A stretch of DNA of 64,000 nt from Ignavibacteriales bacterium (GTDB lineage Bacteria > Bacteroidota > Ignavibacteria > Ignavibacteriales > Melioribacteraceae): assembly GCA_020635285.1 (NCBI GenBank), contig JACKAB010000008.1, forward strand, positions 434,001-498,000. The letters are read 5' to 3'. Under the pieces are notes generated by a model. That model was not told where the DNA came from. It did not search any database and saw nothing but the letters and a program-made list of their open reading frames with translations. Made by a program: the position numbers and the translations under genes. The number at the start of each line of letters is the position of its first letter. Positions within the stretch are counted from its first letter, which is position 1. Positions 1 to 9,149 of this stretch are shown piece after piece.

Positions 1-2
1 TT

Positions 3-869
3 TTGGAGAATGCAAAAAGCTGGAGTAATGTTAAAATTATTAATTCAGACTTGAACTTGGAAGAACGCGGACACAAAAAAATTGCTCTCACAAAAGCTAT
101 TGAAGAAGCTAAAGGCGAAATAATAATTACGACTGATGCTGATTGTATTCACGGAAGAGATTGGCTTAAAACAATGATAAATAAATTTGATGATGAAACT
201 GCATTTGTTTCTGGTCCGGTTGAGTTTATTGAAGATGAAACCACTTTTTCAAAATTACAGAGATTGGAATTCTCAAGTTTAATTTTAGTTGGTGCCGGAT
301 TAATTGGTAAAGACGAACCAATAATTTGTAATGCTGCAAATTTAGGCTTTAGAAAATCAGTCTTTAATTTGGTAAATGGTTATGAGGGAAATCTAAATTT
401 ATCATCCGGTGATGATGAATTTTTAATGCAGAAAATTACCAATGAAAAAAAGTATAAAATCAAATTTTGTTTTGATGATAAAGCAAAAAGTTTTACTCAA
501 CCAAATTCAACAATTAGTCAATTTTTTAATCAAAGAAAACGTTGGGCAAGCAAAAGTTTATATTATGTTAAAAAATCAACAACTCTTAAGCTTGTAATGA
601 TATTCTTATTTTATTTGGGAATTATAGCACAACTAATATTGGGATTATTTTACAATCAATTATTCTTGCTCAGTTTTTTCTTTAGTATGATTCTAAAAGT
701 GATTACAGAATATCAAATTGTTCAAATTGATTCGAAAGAACTTTTTACTCCAGCAAATATTAAAATATTTTTCTTGGCTGAATTACTTCATATTCCATAT
801 ATAATTATTTCGGGATTTTCGGGTTTGTTCGGGAATTATGAATGGAAAGGGAGGAAGATAAAAAGATAA
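3..869 (+). CDS. Glycosyltransferase family 2, 5'-truncated by the window edge
   Basis: This is the C-terminal 288 residues of a membrane GT2 enzyme, which moves a sugar from a nucleotide-sugar to a lipid or glycan acceptor at the cytoplasmic membrane. Visible GT2 marks are the TTDADC motif (DxD-type metal/UDP site, about residues 43-48), GDDEF (general-base region) and QRKRW (the QxxRW motif of processive GT2s, about 177). At least two hydrophobic segments follow (about 195-285). The nucleotide-binding N-terminus is missing because the frame is open at the window start. Its stop (TAA 867-869) overlaps the next start, so it is the first visible gene of a coupled operon. It is paralogous to the GT2 at 1492-2586. 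Substrate and product cannot be told from sequence. Confidence 0.85.
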   Translation: MENAKSWSNVKIINSDLNLEERGHKKIALTKAIEEAKGEIIITTDADCIHGRDWLKTMINKFDDETAFVSGPVEFIEDETTFSKLQRLEFSSLILVGAGLIGKDEPIICNAANLGFRKSVFNLVNGYEGNLNLSSGDDEFLMQKITNEKKYKIKFCFDDKAKSFTQPNSTISQFFNQRKRWASKSLYYVKKSTTLKLVMIFLFYLGIIAQLILGLFYNQLFLLSFFFSMILKVITEYQIVQIDSKELFTPANIKIFFLAELLHIPYIIISGFSGLFGNYEWKGRKIKR

Positions 870-1513
870 TGAAATGGAAATATAATCCGCCAAGTTTAAT
901 AAAATCAGTATTCAGCGACTTTCAATGGAATTCAAAAGTGCCAAATATTTTAATAACTTTTGATGATGGACCTAATCCAAATACAACAGAATTTATATTA
1001 AAAGAACTTGATAATAATAAAATTAAATCAATCTTTTTTTGTGTTGGAGAAAACATTCAGAAATATCCGAATTTGGCAAAAGAGATAATCTCTGAAGGGC
1101 ACGAGATTGGAAACCATACGTTTAAACATCAAAAAATTACTAAACAATCAGTTGAAGAATTTAGTAAGTCAATTCAATTAACTCAAGAAATTGTAAAAGA
1201 GAATCTAAATTATGAAGTAAAATATTTCCGACCGCCGCACGGAAGATTTGATTTGCGGACTAAAAAAATATTGAACCAGTTTCAACTTCAAAGTGTTATG
1301 TGGTCTTTACTAACTTATGATTACAAAAATGATCTAAATATTGTTAAATTTGCACTTGCAGAATATTTAAGAAATGACTCAATAATTGTTCTGCACGATA
1401 GCAATAAATCAAAAGAAATTGTAGTTGATTCAATAAAATTAATTCTAGAAAAATCATCAAAAAAAGATTATCAAATTGGAACTCCATCTGAATGTTTGAA
1501 ACACTATTCATAA
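869..1513 (+). CDS. Polysaccharide deacetylase (NodB homology, CE4)
   Basis: A metal-dependent de-N-acetylase of the CE4/NodB family, which removes acetyl groups from GlcNAc-type sugars. The CE4 motifs are present in order: TFDDGP (motif 1, catalytic base D), GNHTFKH (metal-binding H...H), RPPHGRFD (motif 3) and IIVLHDS (motif 5 region). There is no signal peptide, so a cytoplasmic or membrane-associated site is more likely than export. The frame opens at an ATG at 842, but the ATG at 869 forms a TAATG overlap with the upstream stop and has an AGGGAGG about 15 bases upstream, so I prefer 869. It sits between two GT2 genes, suggesting that one makes an acetylated glycan or glycolipid that this enzyme trims. 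The 3' end overlaps the next gene by 22 bases. Confidence 0.85.
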   Translation: MKWKYNPPSLIKSVFSDFQWNSKVPNILITFDDGPNPNTTEFILKELDNNKIKSIFFCVGENIQKYPNLAKEIISEGHEIGNHTFKHQKITKQSVEEFSKSIQLTQEIVKENLNYEVKYFRPPHGRFDLRTKKILNQFQLQSVMWSLLTYDYKNDLNIVKFALAEYLRNDSIIVLHDSNKSKEIVVDSIKLILEKSSKKDYQIGTPSECLKHYS

Positions 1514-2586
1514 TTATCATCTCTGCTTATTTCATTCAAGCTTTTCTTTTATCAGTGGGAGCTAAGAAAAAATTCAGCAAAATTAATGAAGACGAATTAC
1601 CGAAAGCAACAGTAATCGTTGCTGCAAGAAATGAAGAAAATAACATTAAAAATTGCCTTATTTCATTAAGTGAACTTAACTATCCAGCAGATAAATTAGA
1701 AATAATTATTGTTAATGATCACTCGGAAGATAATACTGAAAAAATCATTAAAGAATTTATTTCTGATAAACCAAATTTTAAAACAATAAAACCGATCAAA
1801 GAGTTTAAAAATGTTGTTGGAAAAGCACGCGCTATTGCAAATGGAATTGAGATTGCAAATGGAGAAATTATATTAACGACCGATGCTGATTGTATTGTAA
1901 ATCCAGATTGGGCTAAAACGATGGCGAGTTATTATACTAAAGATGTTGGAATGGTTTGCGGCTACACAAATCAAAAGTATAAAAATATTTTTGAAGCTGT
2001 TCAAGATATTGATTTTATTTACTTGTTAACGGTAGCAGCCGGCGCAATAAATATTTGGAAACCATTAAGCGCCATTGGAAATAATATGACTTACCTAAAA
2101 TCGGCATATAAAGAAGTTGGAGGATATGAAAACATTGAGTTTTCTGTAACTGAAGACTTTCAATTATTAATGGCAATCCATAATAATAAAAAAGTATAAA
2201 ATTATTTATCCATTAGATGCTGGAGGCTTGGTAACATCAGCACCTTGTCCAGATGTTAAAACTTTATATCACCAAAAAAAAAACGCTGGGCCGTTGGCGG
2301 AATGAAGAGCAGACTTGATGGTTTATTTGTTATTGGAACTGCTTATCTCGCAATGCTTTTTTGTTTACTAGTTCCATTTTTTTACTCATCAACAGCATTG
2401 GTTTTATTGAGCTTTAAGTTTTTTACAGATTATTTTATGCTTCTGCACATTTACAAAAACCTTAACCTTAAATTGAAAATAATAAACTTTATCGCATTCG
2501 AATTTTATATTACATTTTATTTTGTTATAGTTGGAATCAGTTTATTATTTAACAAAAAAGTTTTGTGGAAGGGTAGGGAATTTTAA
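1492..2586 (+). pseudogene. Glycosyltransferase family 2, frame-interrupted
   Basis: A second membrane GT2. It has an N-terminal hydrophobic anchor, a nucleotide-binding region containing VIVAARNEENNI, a DHSEDN motif, TTDADC (DxD) and a C-terminal hydrophobic part. The frame is lost at about 2193-2199 and regained at about 2275-2290, near a run of ten A (2274-2283). Between these points the other frame reads IIYPLDAGGLVTSAP and then YHQ; the QxxRW motif (QKKRW) is restored if the A run is two bases shorter. The two errors compensate, so the C-terminal 94 residues are back in the first frame. This pattern suggests indel artefacts in an intact gene of about 365 residues. It is coupled to the deacetylase upstream (overlap) and the radical SAM gene downstream (TAATG). 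Confidence 0.8.
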
Positions 2587-3569
2587 TGCTTTTATTGTGC
2601 AATTATTATGTTACTTATAGATGTAATGCGTTTTGCGAGTTTTGTCATTTTGCCGAACATGGAAAGTTTAAAGATTCTCCACAAGCAACACTTGAAGATT
2701 TTACTTCTAATGTAAGTCAACTTGCAAAACTTGGAGTTAAGTTTATAGATCTTACCGGCGGTGAACCATTACTAAATAAGAATATTGCAGAAATGGCTTC
2801 ATTGGCAAGAAAGCATAAAATGCAGACTAGCATCACCACTAATGCATTGCTGTATAAAAAATTTGCAGAACAATTAGCGGGTAAAGTTAATCTTTTACAC
2901 TTCTCTTTAGATTCACCCGATGAAGAAGAGCACAATAAAATTAGAAAAGTTGATTGCTTTAATGCAGTTCTGGAAAGTGTGGAAATTGCAAAAAGTTTAG
3001 GAGAATACCCCGACATACTTTTTACAGTTACGAATGACACTTATAAAAAACTTCCGAGGATGCATAAGTTAGCTTCTGAACGAGGCTTAGTATTATTGGT
3101 TAATCCGGTTTTTTCTTATTTCGGAAATCCCGGTTTATCAAATGAAGCAATGGATTTTATTGAAGAATATGTCAGCGGAAAATCAGATGTTTATATAAAC
3201 CCTTCTTTTCTTAAATTAAGAAGAAATGGTGGAAATTCAATTGAAGATCCTTTGTGCAAAGCAGTTTCTCGTGTCATAGTAATTTCACCCATGAATGAAA
3301 TTATTCTTCCTTGCTATCATTTTGAAAATGATAAAATCAAAATTGATAGACCAATTAAAGAAATTCAGCAGACAGAAAAATATAAGCACTTTCTTAAAAT
3401 GGAAGGTAGATTTGATTTTTGTGAAGGCTGCACAGTTAATTGTTACTTTGAACCATCTTTCGCTTTTCCAACTAATTTATATGGCCTAGCAAGCGTTACA
3501 TCAAAATTTAAGTATGGTTATAATAAACTTGTTAAACAAAAGATTATGAAAAAAATAGGGAAAATTTAG
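2586..3569 (+). CDS. Radical SAM protein with SPASM-like C-terminus
   Basis: A radical SAM enzyme, which uses a 4Fe-4S cluster and S-adenosylmethionine to start radical chemistry. The cluster motif is CNAFCEFC (CxxxCxxC, residues 13-20), followed by a glycine-rich SAM site (LTGGEPLL, about 57-64). Further cysteines near the C-terminus (C in DPLCKA, LPCYHF, FCEGCTVNC) resemble a SPASM or twitch auxiliary cluster region. It starts at an ATG overlapping the stop of the GT2 (TAATG at 2584-2588), so it is translationally coupled to a glycosyltransferase/deacetylase operon. In other bacteria such neighbours modify lipids or glycans or mature peptides; the substrate here is unknown. No precursor-peptide gene is visible beside it. 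Confidence 0.85.
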   Translation: MLLLCNYYVTYRCNAFCEFCHFAEHGKFKDSPQATLEDFTSNVSQLAKLGVKFIDLTGGEPLLNKNIAEMASLARKHKMQTSITTNALLYKKFAEQLAGKVNLLHFSLDSPDEEEHNKIRKVDCFNAVLESVEIAKSLGEYPDILFTVTNDTYKKLPRMHKLASERGLVLLVNPVFSYFGNPGLSNEAMDFIEEYVSGKSDVYINPSFLKLRRNGGNSIEDPLCKAVSRVIVISPMNEIILPCYHFENDKIKIDRPIKEIQQTEKYKHFLKMEGRFDFCEGCTVNCYFEPSFAFPTNLYGLASVTSKFKYGYNKLVKQKIMKKIGKI

Positions 3570-3579
3570 TTACATCAAT

Positions 3580-4422
3580 ATGCATAAGAATTTCAATATC
3601 CCCAGTATTTTTATTTTTCTCAGCATTTTATTCAATTCTAATTTTGCGCAAGATAAAATAGAATTGTTTCCTTCAAACTTATTAGTTCAGCCATTTACTG
3701 CAAATACGCTTAAGCCTAAATTAGGTTTTGAATTCAAAACTAATATTAATGAGCTGAGTTTAAATGTTGGTAACTCAATGGATATTTTACATTACAAATT
3801 AGATGAAAATTCAAAACTCTCTTTCGGTGCGGACTTATTTACTTATACCTTGTTGAGAAGCCAAGATGATTTTCACTTTCCGGTTGATGCAATAGATTAT
3901 CTATTTGGGTTTAATTTTGCCTTCAAAAAAGATATTTGTGAAAACGAGTTTGGTGCAAGATTAAGATTTAGTCATATAAGTGCTCATTTTGTTGACGGAC
4001 ATTATGATAAAAACCTAAATGAATGGCGGGATGGAAGAGAACCAAAAGTTTACAGCAGGGAATTTTTAGAGCTTATTCCATTTTTTAAAATTAATGATTT
4101 AAGAATTTATACGGGATTTACTTATATATTTCATATCGATCCTACTAATATTGGCCAAGATCAATATCAAATTGGATTTGATTATTTTGCAAATAATTTA
4201 ATAAATAAGTCTTTAACACCTTATCTGGCTTATGATTTCAGACTAATAAATATTTTTGGTTATACAGGAAACAATAGTCTGGAAGCCGGTTTAAAATACG
4301 GTTTTGCAAACGGAAGGGGAATAAGTTTTTATTTTAGATATTTCTCCGGCTATAATATACACGGAGAATATTTTGATGTAAAAGAAGATTTTACATCATT
4401 CGGGTTTAATTTAGATTTATAA
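3580..4422 (+). CDS. DUF1207-like outer-membrane protein
   Basis: A 280-residue exported protein. It has a signal peptide (hydrophobic core, cleavage near NFAQ, about residue 23) followed by many alternating hydrophobic and aromatic stretches typical of an outer-membrane beta-barrel. The early segment LFPSNLLVQPFTAN and the later HISAHFVDG resemble DUF1207 proteins, whose role is not established. It lies 11 bases after the radical SAM gene in the same direction and may be the last gene of that operon, but a functional link is only inferred. An imperfect palindromic repeat follows its stop. Confidence 0.6.
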   Translation: MHKNFNIPSIFIFLSILFNSNFAQDKIELFPSNLLVQPFTANTLKPKLGFEFKTNINELSLNVGNSMDILHYKLDENSKLSFGADLFTYTLLRSQDDFHFPVDAIDYLFGFNFAFKKDICENEFGARLRFSHISAHFVDGHYDKNLNEWRDGREPKVYSREFLELIPFFKINDLRIYTGFTYIFHIDPTNIGQDQYQIGFDYFANNLINKSLTPYLAYDFRLINIFGYTGNNSLEAGLKYGFANGRGISFYFRYFSGYNIHGEYFDVKEDFTSFGFNLDL

Positions 4423-4432
4423 TTTTATCTTA

Positions 4433-4461
4433 TCATTCCTGAATATTTTTATCGGGAGTCT
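4433..4461. repeat. Intergenic palindromic repeat, copy 1
   Basis: A short imperfect inverted repeat (CATTCCTGA ... TCGGGAGT) just after the DUF1207-like gene. A clearer copy lies at 11318-11346, also after a stop codon. It could form a hairpin at the 3' end of the transcript. Known REP-type elements look like this, but the family is not identified. Confidence 0.4.
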
Positions 4462-4548
4462 AATGAATTGTTTTTAAGATTTGGGTAAACTGAGATGGTA
4501 TTTTTTTTTCATTTTTATCAAAATAAAAGATTTTAGGAATCACGACTT

Positions 4549-5508
4549 TTGCTTAAAACAAAATTTTTTCAAAAACCAATTTTTCATTTAATACTTTTTC
4601 TTGTAACATTTGTTACCACTGTAATTGCGGGGACCGAATGGATTACAGGAACAATGGGTCCTTATGATTTTGAAACACTAGCAATTGGTTTGCCTTATTC
4701 TTTATCTGCATTATTTATTTTGGCTACTCATGAGTTTGGACATTATTTCGCAGCCAAATTAAATAAGGTAAAAGCCACACTTCCTTATTTTATTCCTCTT
4801 CCGCCATTCCCAGGATTTTTTAATTTTGGAACAATGGGAGCAGTTATAAAAACAAAATCAGAAATTCCAACAAACAAAGCAATGTTTGATATAGGTGTTT
4901 CAGGCCCGATTGCCGGATTCATTGCATCAATTATTGTTTTGGTTTATGGTTTTACACATTTGCCTTCAGTGGATTATCTTCTATCAATTCATCCCGGTTA
5001 TTTTAGCACAGAATATGGAAAAGAAACAATCTCGCTGCAGTTTGGGAATAATTTACTTTTTCTGTTTCTTCAAAATGTGTTTACCAGCAGTAAAGATTTT
5101 GTGCCACCAATGACTGAAGTTTATCACTATCCTTATTTAATGACCGGTTGGTTTGGTCTTTTAATCACTGCAATGAATATGATTCCAGTTGGACAATTAG
5201 ACGGCGGACATATTATTTATAGTATGTTTGGCTCAAAAGTTCAAGAAGCTGTCGCAAGCATTTCAATGATTATTTTGGTGGTTCTTGGAATTTCCGGAAT
5301 TGCAGATGGAGTTTTAGAATTGGGATTTGGTTTTGGCTGGAGTGGTTGGTTATTTTGGTCGTTGATTTTATACTTTATAATAAAAGTAAAACATCCGCCG
5401 GTTAGATATTTTGATGATTTGGATTTAACCCGCAAACTTTTTGGTTATTTCAGTTTATTAATTTTACTCGTCAGCTTTTCACCATCACCATTTATTATTA
5501 GTTTTTAG
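4549..5508 (+). CDS. Site-2 protease family (M50) membrane metalloprotease
   Basis: An intramembrane zinc metalloprotease of the M50/S2P family, which cleaves substrates within the cytoplasmic membrane. The zinc motif HEFGH (HExxH) is at about residues 61-65 and the second motif is VGQLDGGHI (LDG type, about 216-224), both in hydrophobic segments. About six membrane segments are visible over 319 residues. The start is TTG at 4549 with AGGAA about ten bases upstream. There is no PDZ domain, so it resembles the minimal archaeal or plant EGY-like S2P group rather than RseP. No anti-sigma factor gene is adjacent. Confidence 0.85.
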   Translation: MLKTKFFQKPIFHLILFLVTFVTTVIAGTEWITGTMGPYDFETLAIGLPYSLSALFILATHEFGHYFAAKLNKVKATLPYFIPLPPFPGFFNFGTMGAVIKTKSEIPTNKAMFDIGVSGPIAGFIASIIVLVYGFTHLPSVDYLLSIHPGYFSTEYGKETISLQFGNNLLFLFLQNVFTSSKDFVPPMTEVYHYPYLMTGWFGLLITAMNMIPVGQLDGGHIIYSMFGSKVQEAVASISMIILVVLGISGIADGVLELGFGFGWSGWLFWSLILYFIIKVKHPPVRYFDDLDLTRKLFGYFSLLILLVSFSPSPFIISF

Positions 5509-5565
5509 AATTAGTAAATAGAATAAATTAACAAAATTAGTGGAAAAGGGCACTGAAAAATGTAC

Positions 5566-5594
5566 TTGACACTCTGAAATGACTTCTCTAAATT
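5566..5594 (+). promoter_or_regulatory. Possible sigma70-like promoter
   Basis: TTGACA at 5566-5571 and TAAATT at 5589-5594 are separated by 17 bases in the 234-base gap before the lipoprotein operon. The match to a classical -35/-10 is good, but the downstream start is about 150 bases away and the FCB group often uses a different consensus, so this is tentative. Confidence 0.25.
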
Positions 5595-5742
5595 TTAACA
5601 TTCAAAAAATGAAAGGTGAACATAGAAAAATTTGCTACTTTTAATTAACTAATTTTCTTCGATAATATTTTAAAATGGTAAATTTTTAGTGTTTTCCTTA
5701 CTCTCTATGCACTTCAGGGAATCACATCTTTAAACACATAAT

Positions 5743-6552
5743 ATGCAATTTAGATTTCTAAAAATATTTTTATCCTTTGCAGTGTTATTTTTATTTAGCT
5801 GCGAAAATATTCCGACTGATGTAATTGATGTGAAAAATGTTGATTATATTGTTGAAAATATTTCAGCGCCAAATGATTTTATTTATTCAGCAACAAACAC
5901 AATTCTGCAAGCTTCGGTTTCAATAAATAAAGCTGAAACGGTAAAACAGGTTTGGTTCAATATAAATAATGAAGATGGAACCGAAACTATTTCTGAAAAT
6001 AATATCCTCGAAGCCACATCTGCCTCAGAGGCAGTTGTATTTTCGGGTGAAACTATACTTAGTAATACATTGCTTTCCGGCAAATATGAAATTAGTTTTT
6101 ATGTTCAAGACAATATAAACCCCAGCGATGCCAATGTAAAAAAAATTGGAACTAAAATTTTAAATTTCCAAAGTGAAGCAATAAATCTGCCGCCAGAAAT
6201 ATCAAATTTAGTTATGCCAACTGAAGTTAATCGCGGAAATGATTTTATATTTTCGATCAATGTTGTGGATCCAAATGGATTGACTGACTTGCAAGCCGTT
6301 TATTTTGAATTGAGAAGACCGGATAGTTCTATAGTTTATGCAGATCAAAATAATACTCAAACAAAGTTTCCACTTTTTGATAATGGAGATTTCATTAAAG
6401 CTGGTGACTTAGTCAGAGGAGATGGTATTTATTCACTAAAAAATAGTTTTGTTGAAACTTCTCAAACCGGCAACTGGTATTTTGAATTTGCTGCAATTGA
6501 TAAAGCTGGATTAAAAAGTAACACAATTAATTTTTCACTAAAAGTAAACTGA
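5743..6552 (+). CDS. Lipoprotein with Ig-like/cadherin-like repeats
   Basis: A 269-residue exported lipoprotein. The signal peptide ends in a lipobox, LFSC, with the lipidated cysteine at residue 20. The rest is beta-rich. The segment from about residue 145 (starting PPEISNLVMP) through SINVVDPNGL, FELRRPDSS and GDGIYS is typical of Ig-like extracellular domains, and the ending WYFEFAAIDKAG...SN is of the choice-of-anchor type. It begins the run of four envelope genes ending at 10046 and its stop overlaps the next ATG (TGATG at 6550-6554). The likely role is surface or periplasmic binding in partnership with the next gene. No specific function is recognisable. Confidence 0.7.
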   Translation: MQFRFLKIFLSFAVLFLFSCENIPTDVIDVKNVDYIVENISAPNDFIYSATNTILQASVSINKAETVKQVWFNINNEDGTETISENNILEATSASEAVVFSGETILSNTLLSGKYEISFYVQDNINPSDANVKKIGTKILNFQSEAINLPPEISNLVMPTEVNRGNDFIFSINVVDPNGLTDLQAVYFELRRPDSSIVYADQNNTQTKFPLFDNGDFIKAGDLVRGDGIYSLKNSFVETSQTGNWYFEFAAIDKAGLKSNTINFSLKVN

Positions 6553-8135
6553 TGCTAAAAATTTTCTTATCAATATTGTTAGGTTTAGTTTCTACTAATT
6601 TATTTGGTCAAGCAATACCAAATTCAATTTATTTAGAAAGAAATAAACTGAATAAAATTGCTGAAGATGCAACTCCAAGTGGTAATGCTGTTGAATATAT
6701 TGAGTTTATGGGAACAGATGTTTGGATTGCAACCAGCATTGGATTAAGCAAATCGACAGATGCCGGTGAAACTTGGACAAACTATAAATTTGGCGATGAA
6801 GGAATTTCTGCTCTTGGAATAAATAGGGATACTGTTTGGGTTGCAACTTGGCATCCGCTCGAAAACTCAGATGATGTTGTTCCAGTTGGAACGGGTTTGC
6901 ATTATTCTGCTGATAAAGGAGAAACATGGATTGATATTCCACAACCAGTTGATGCAAAAAATGATTCATCCATTGTTTATGGAATAAATACTTTACGTGC
7001 TCTGCCGCTCCCGGTTCCGGAAGGAAATTTTACGCGTGACATTGAATTTATGGGCAATACTGTTTGGATTGCTTCATTTTATGGCGGATTAAGAAAAAGC
7101 AGCGATGTTGGAAAAACTTGGCAAAAAGTTGTTTTGCCACCGGACTATCTTGATTCTATTGCACCAACCGATACTTTGAATTTTACGGTATCTCCTTCAG
7201 AAGGTACATTGAAATTTGAAAGCAATTTAAACCATAGATTTTTCTCACTAAAATCAATTAATGATTCAACAATTTTTGTCGGAACTGCAAATGGAATTAA
7301 CAAAAGTACTGATGGCGGAATCAGCTGGATAAAATTTAATCACCAAAATCAAACTAATCCAATAAGTGGAAATTTCGTATTAAAATTGGATTATGATGTT
7401 TCCAGAAATACAATTTGGGCAGCCACATGGAAAGCCGAAGGGGAAACAGAATTTTACGGTTTAAGTTCAACATCTGATTTAGGAAATAATTGGAAAACAT
7501 TTTTAGCTAGTGAAAATGTTCACGATGTTGCTTTCACTAAAAACGCAAATGGTAATGAAGATAATATTTTAGTTGCGACTGATAAAGGAACTTTTAGATC
7601 AGCTGATTTAGGAAAGACTTTTACTTTAGCTCCACAAATGCAAGATGAGAATACAAATGTCATTTTAAATTCAAATAAATTCAGAGCTGTAAATGCCATA
7701 CTTGATAATTCTAATATTAACAATATTTGGTTTGGCTCAGAAGGCGGAACAGCATTATTAAAAGAAACTAATGGTATTTGGAAAGGAAATTGGAGAGTAT
7801 TTCTTTCATCCCCGGCATTGGAATCCGGCTCTGAGGCAATTGCGTTCCCAAACCCTTTTAAACCCGGCGATGAACAAATTAATATTAAATACAGTTTTAA
7901 TGGCGATAGTAAATCAATTACAATTAGAATTTTTGATTTTGGAATGAACTTGGTTAAAACAATTATTCAAAATGCTAATAGAGTTGGTGGCAGAGAAAAC
8001 ACTGAAAATTGGAACGGCAGAGATGAAAATAATAACATAGTTCCAAACGGAGTTTATTTTTTAGAATTGATTATGGCAACGACGATCAATCATATGGTAA
8101 AATTATGGTGCTCAAATAATGAGATTGATCAATAA
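6552..8135 (+). CDS. BNR-repeat (sortilin/VPS10-like) protein with FlgD-like T9SS sorting tail
   Basis: An exported protein with a signal peptide (cleavage near LFGQ, about residue 20) and several BNR/Asp-box-like units (GETWTN, GETWID, GKTWQK, GISWIK), which build beta-propellers. From about residue 425 the FPNPFKPG, IRIFDFGMN and NGVYFLEL motifs match the FlgD-like/type A sorting domain used by type IX secretion. The last 20 residues in this frame do not fit. One added A near 8074 would give DYGNDDQSYGKIMVLK and a stop at 8117-8119, overlapping the next ATG. That is the expected tail, so the annotated end is probably a one-base error. The mature protein is likely surface-exposed or released. 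Confidence 0.75.
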   Translation: MLKIFLSILLGLVSTNLFGQAIPNSIYLERNKLNKIAEDATPSGNAVEYIEFMGTDVWIATSIGLSKSTDAGETWTNYKFGDEGISALGINRDTVWVATWHPLENSDDVVPVGTGLHYSADKGETWIDIPQPVDAKNDSSIVYGINTLRALPLPVPEGNFTRDIEFMGNTVWIASFYGGLRKSSDVGKTWQKVVLPPDYLDSIAPTDTLNFTVSPSEGTLKFESNLNHRFFSLKSINDSTIFVGTANGINKSTDGGISWIKFNHQNQTNPISGNFVLKLDYDVSRNTIWAATWKAEGETEFYGLSSTSDLGNNWKTFLASENVHDVAFTKNANGNEDNILVATDKGTFRSADLGKTFTLAPQMQDENTNVILNSNKFRAVNAILDNSNINNIWFGSEGGTALLKETNGIWKGNWRVFLSSPALESGSEAIAFPNPFKPGDEQINIKYSFNGDSKSITIRIFDFGMNLVKTIIQNANRVGGRENTENWNGRDENNNIVPNGVYFLELIMATTINHMVKLWCSNNEIDQ

Positions 8136-9147
8136 AATAGGGAATAAAGGAAGAGTCTTTAATAAAATTTTATTTATTTTACTTTTTTATTTCTACGCTG
8201 CTATTTGCCCAAGCAGAATTTTCCGATTACAACAGTATGGCTGGTGCTTTCAGCAGAATGGGTTTTGGTGCACGTGGAATTTCAATGGGTAATTCTATTT
8301 CCTCAGTTACCGAGGGCAATTTAGTTTCTTATTATAATCCGGCATTATCTGCATTTCAAGAAGGAAATTATTTCCAAACTTCATATTCATTTTTGTCACT
8401 CGATCGCTCACTTAACTTTTAAATTTTACAAGAAAATTTGAGTTGGGAAAAAATAAAAGTGCGGATGGAAAACCTCGCTCAACAGCTGGAATAAGCGTTG
8501 GAATAATAAACGCCGGCGTAAGCAATATTGACGCAAGAGACAATCAAGGTGAAAAATTTAAAACTTTATCAACCTCAGAAAATCAGTTTTTCTTAAGCCT
8601 TTCTAATCGTTTTTCGGAAAAATTTGCTTTGGGTATTGGTCTAAAATTTTATTATTACAGTTTGTATGAAAATATTTCTGCGGGTGGACTTGGTTTTGAT
8701 ATTGGAGCTTTATATAAGTATAATAATAATCTAAATTTTGCGCTTGTTCTAACTGATATTAACAGCAAGTACAAATGGGATACAAGTGATTTATACGGAG
8801 TTGAAGGAAATTCAACAACAAATCGATTTCCATTTTTAATGAAAATTTCTGCCGCTTATAAATTTAATGAACCAAATTTATTAACAACTCTAGAATTAGA
8901 ACATAGCAATTCTGGAACTGATTTTATTAAACTTGGAGCAGAATATAATATTTATGAGCAATTCTTTTTAAGAGGCGGAATTGATAGAATTAGCTTTAGC
9001 AATTTTGATATTCCAATGAGACCGGCATTAGGATTTTCTTATTCAAAAATGTTTGGTAACTTACTTGTTGGAATTAATTATGCTTTTGGTGTAGAACCTT
9101 ATTCATCGCATGACCAACATATAATTGGAGTGGAGTTGTTGTTTTAA
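8119..9147 (+). pseudogene. PorV/PorQ-family outer-membrane protein, frame-interrupted
   Basis: An outer-membrane barrel of the PorV/PorQ (UPF0164-like) family, which supports type IX secretion in Bacteroidota. The start ATG at 8119 overlaps the frame-corrected stop of the BNR gene. A signal peptide is followed by an indel in a T run near 8185-8200, after which the frame reads FAQAEFSDYNSMAGAF and the family motif GFGARGISMGN ... SYYNPA. A second indel (one missing T near 8420) joins RSLNF to LNFTRKFELGKNKS. The C-terminus ends in a hydrophobic phenylalanine (GVELLF), as barrels do. Both breaks are in T runs and the remaining frame is well preserved, so the gene is probably intact in the organism (about 342 residues). 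Confidence 0.75.
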
Positions 9148-9149
9148 TC

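Noticed and set aside
2717..3040. 107-residue minus-strand ORF inside the radical SAM gene
   Set aside because: It is antisense to a well-supported gene, has serine/leucine-rich shadow composition and no RBS.
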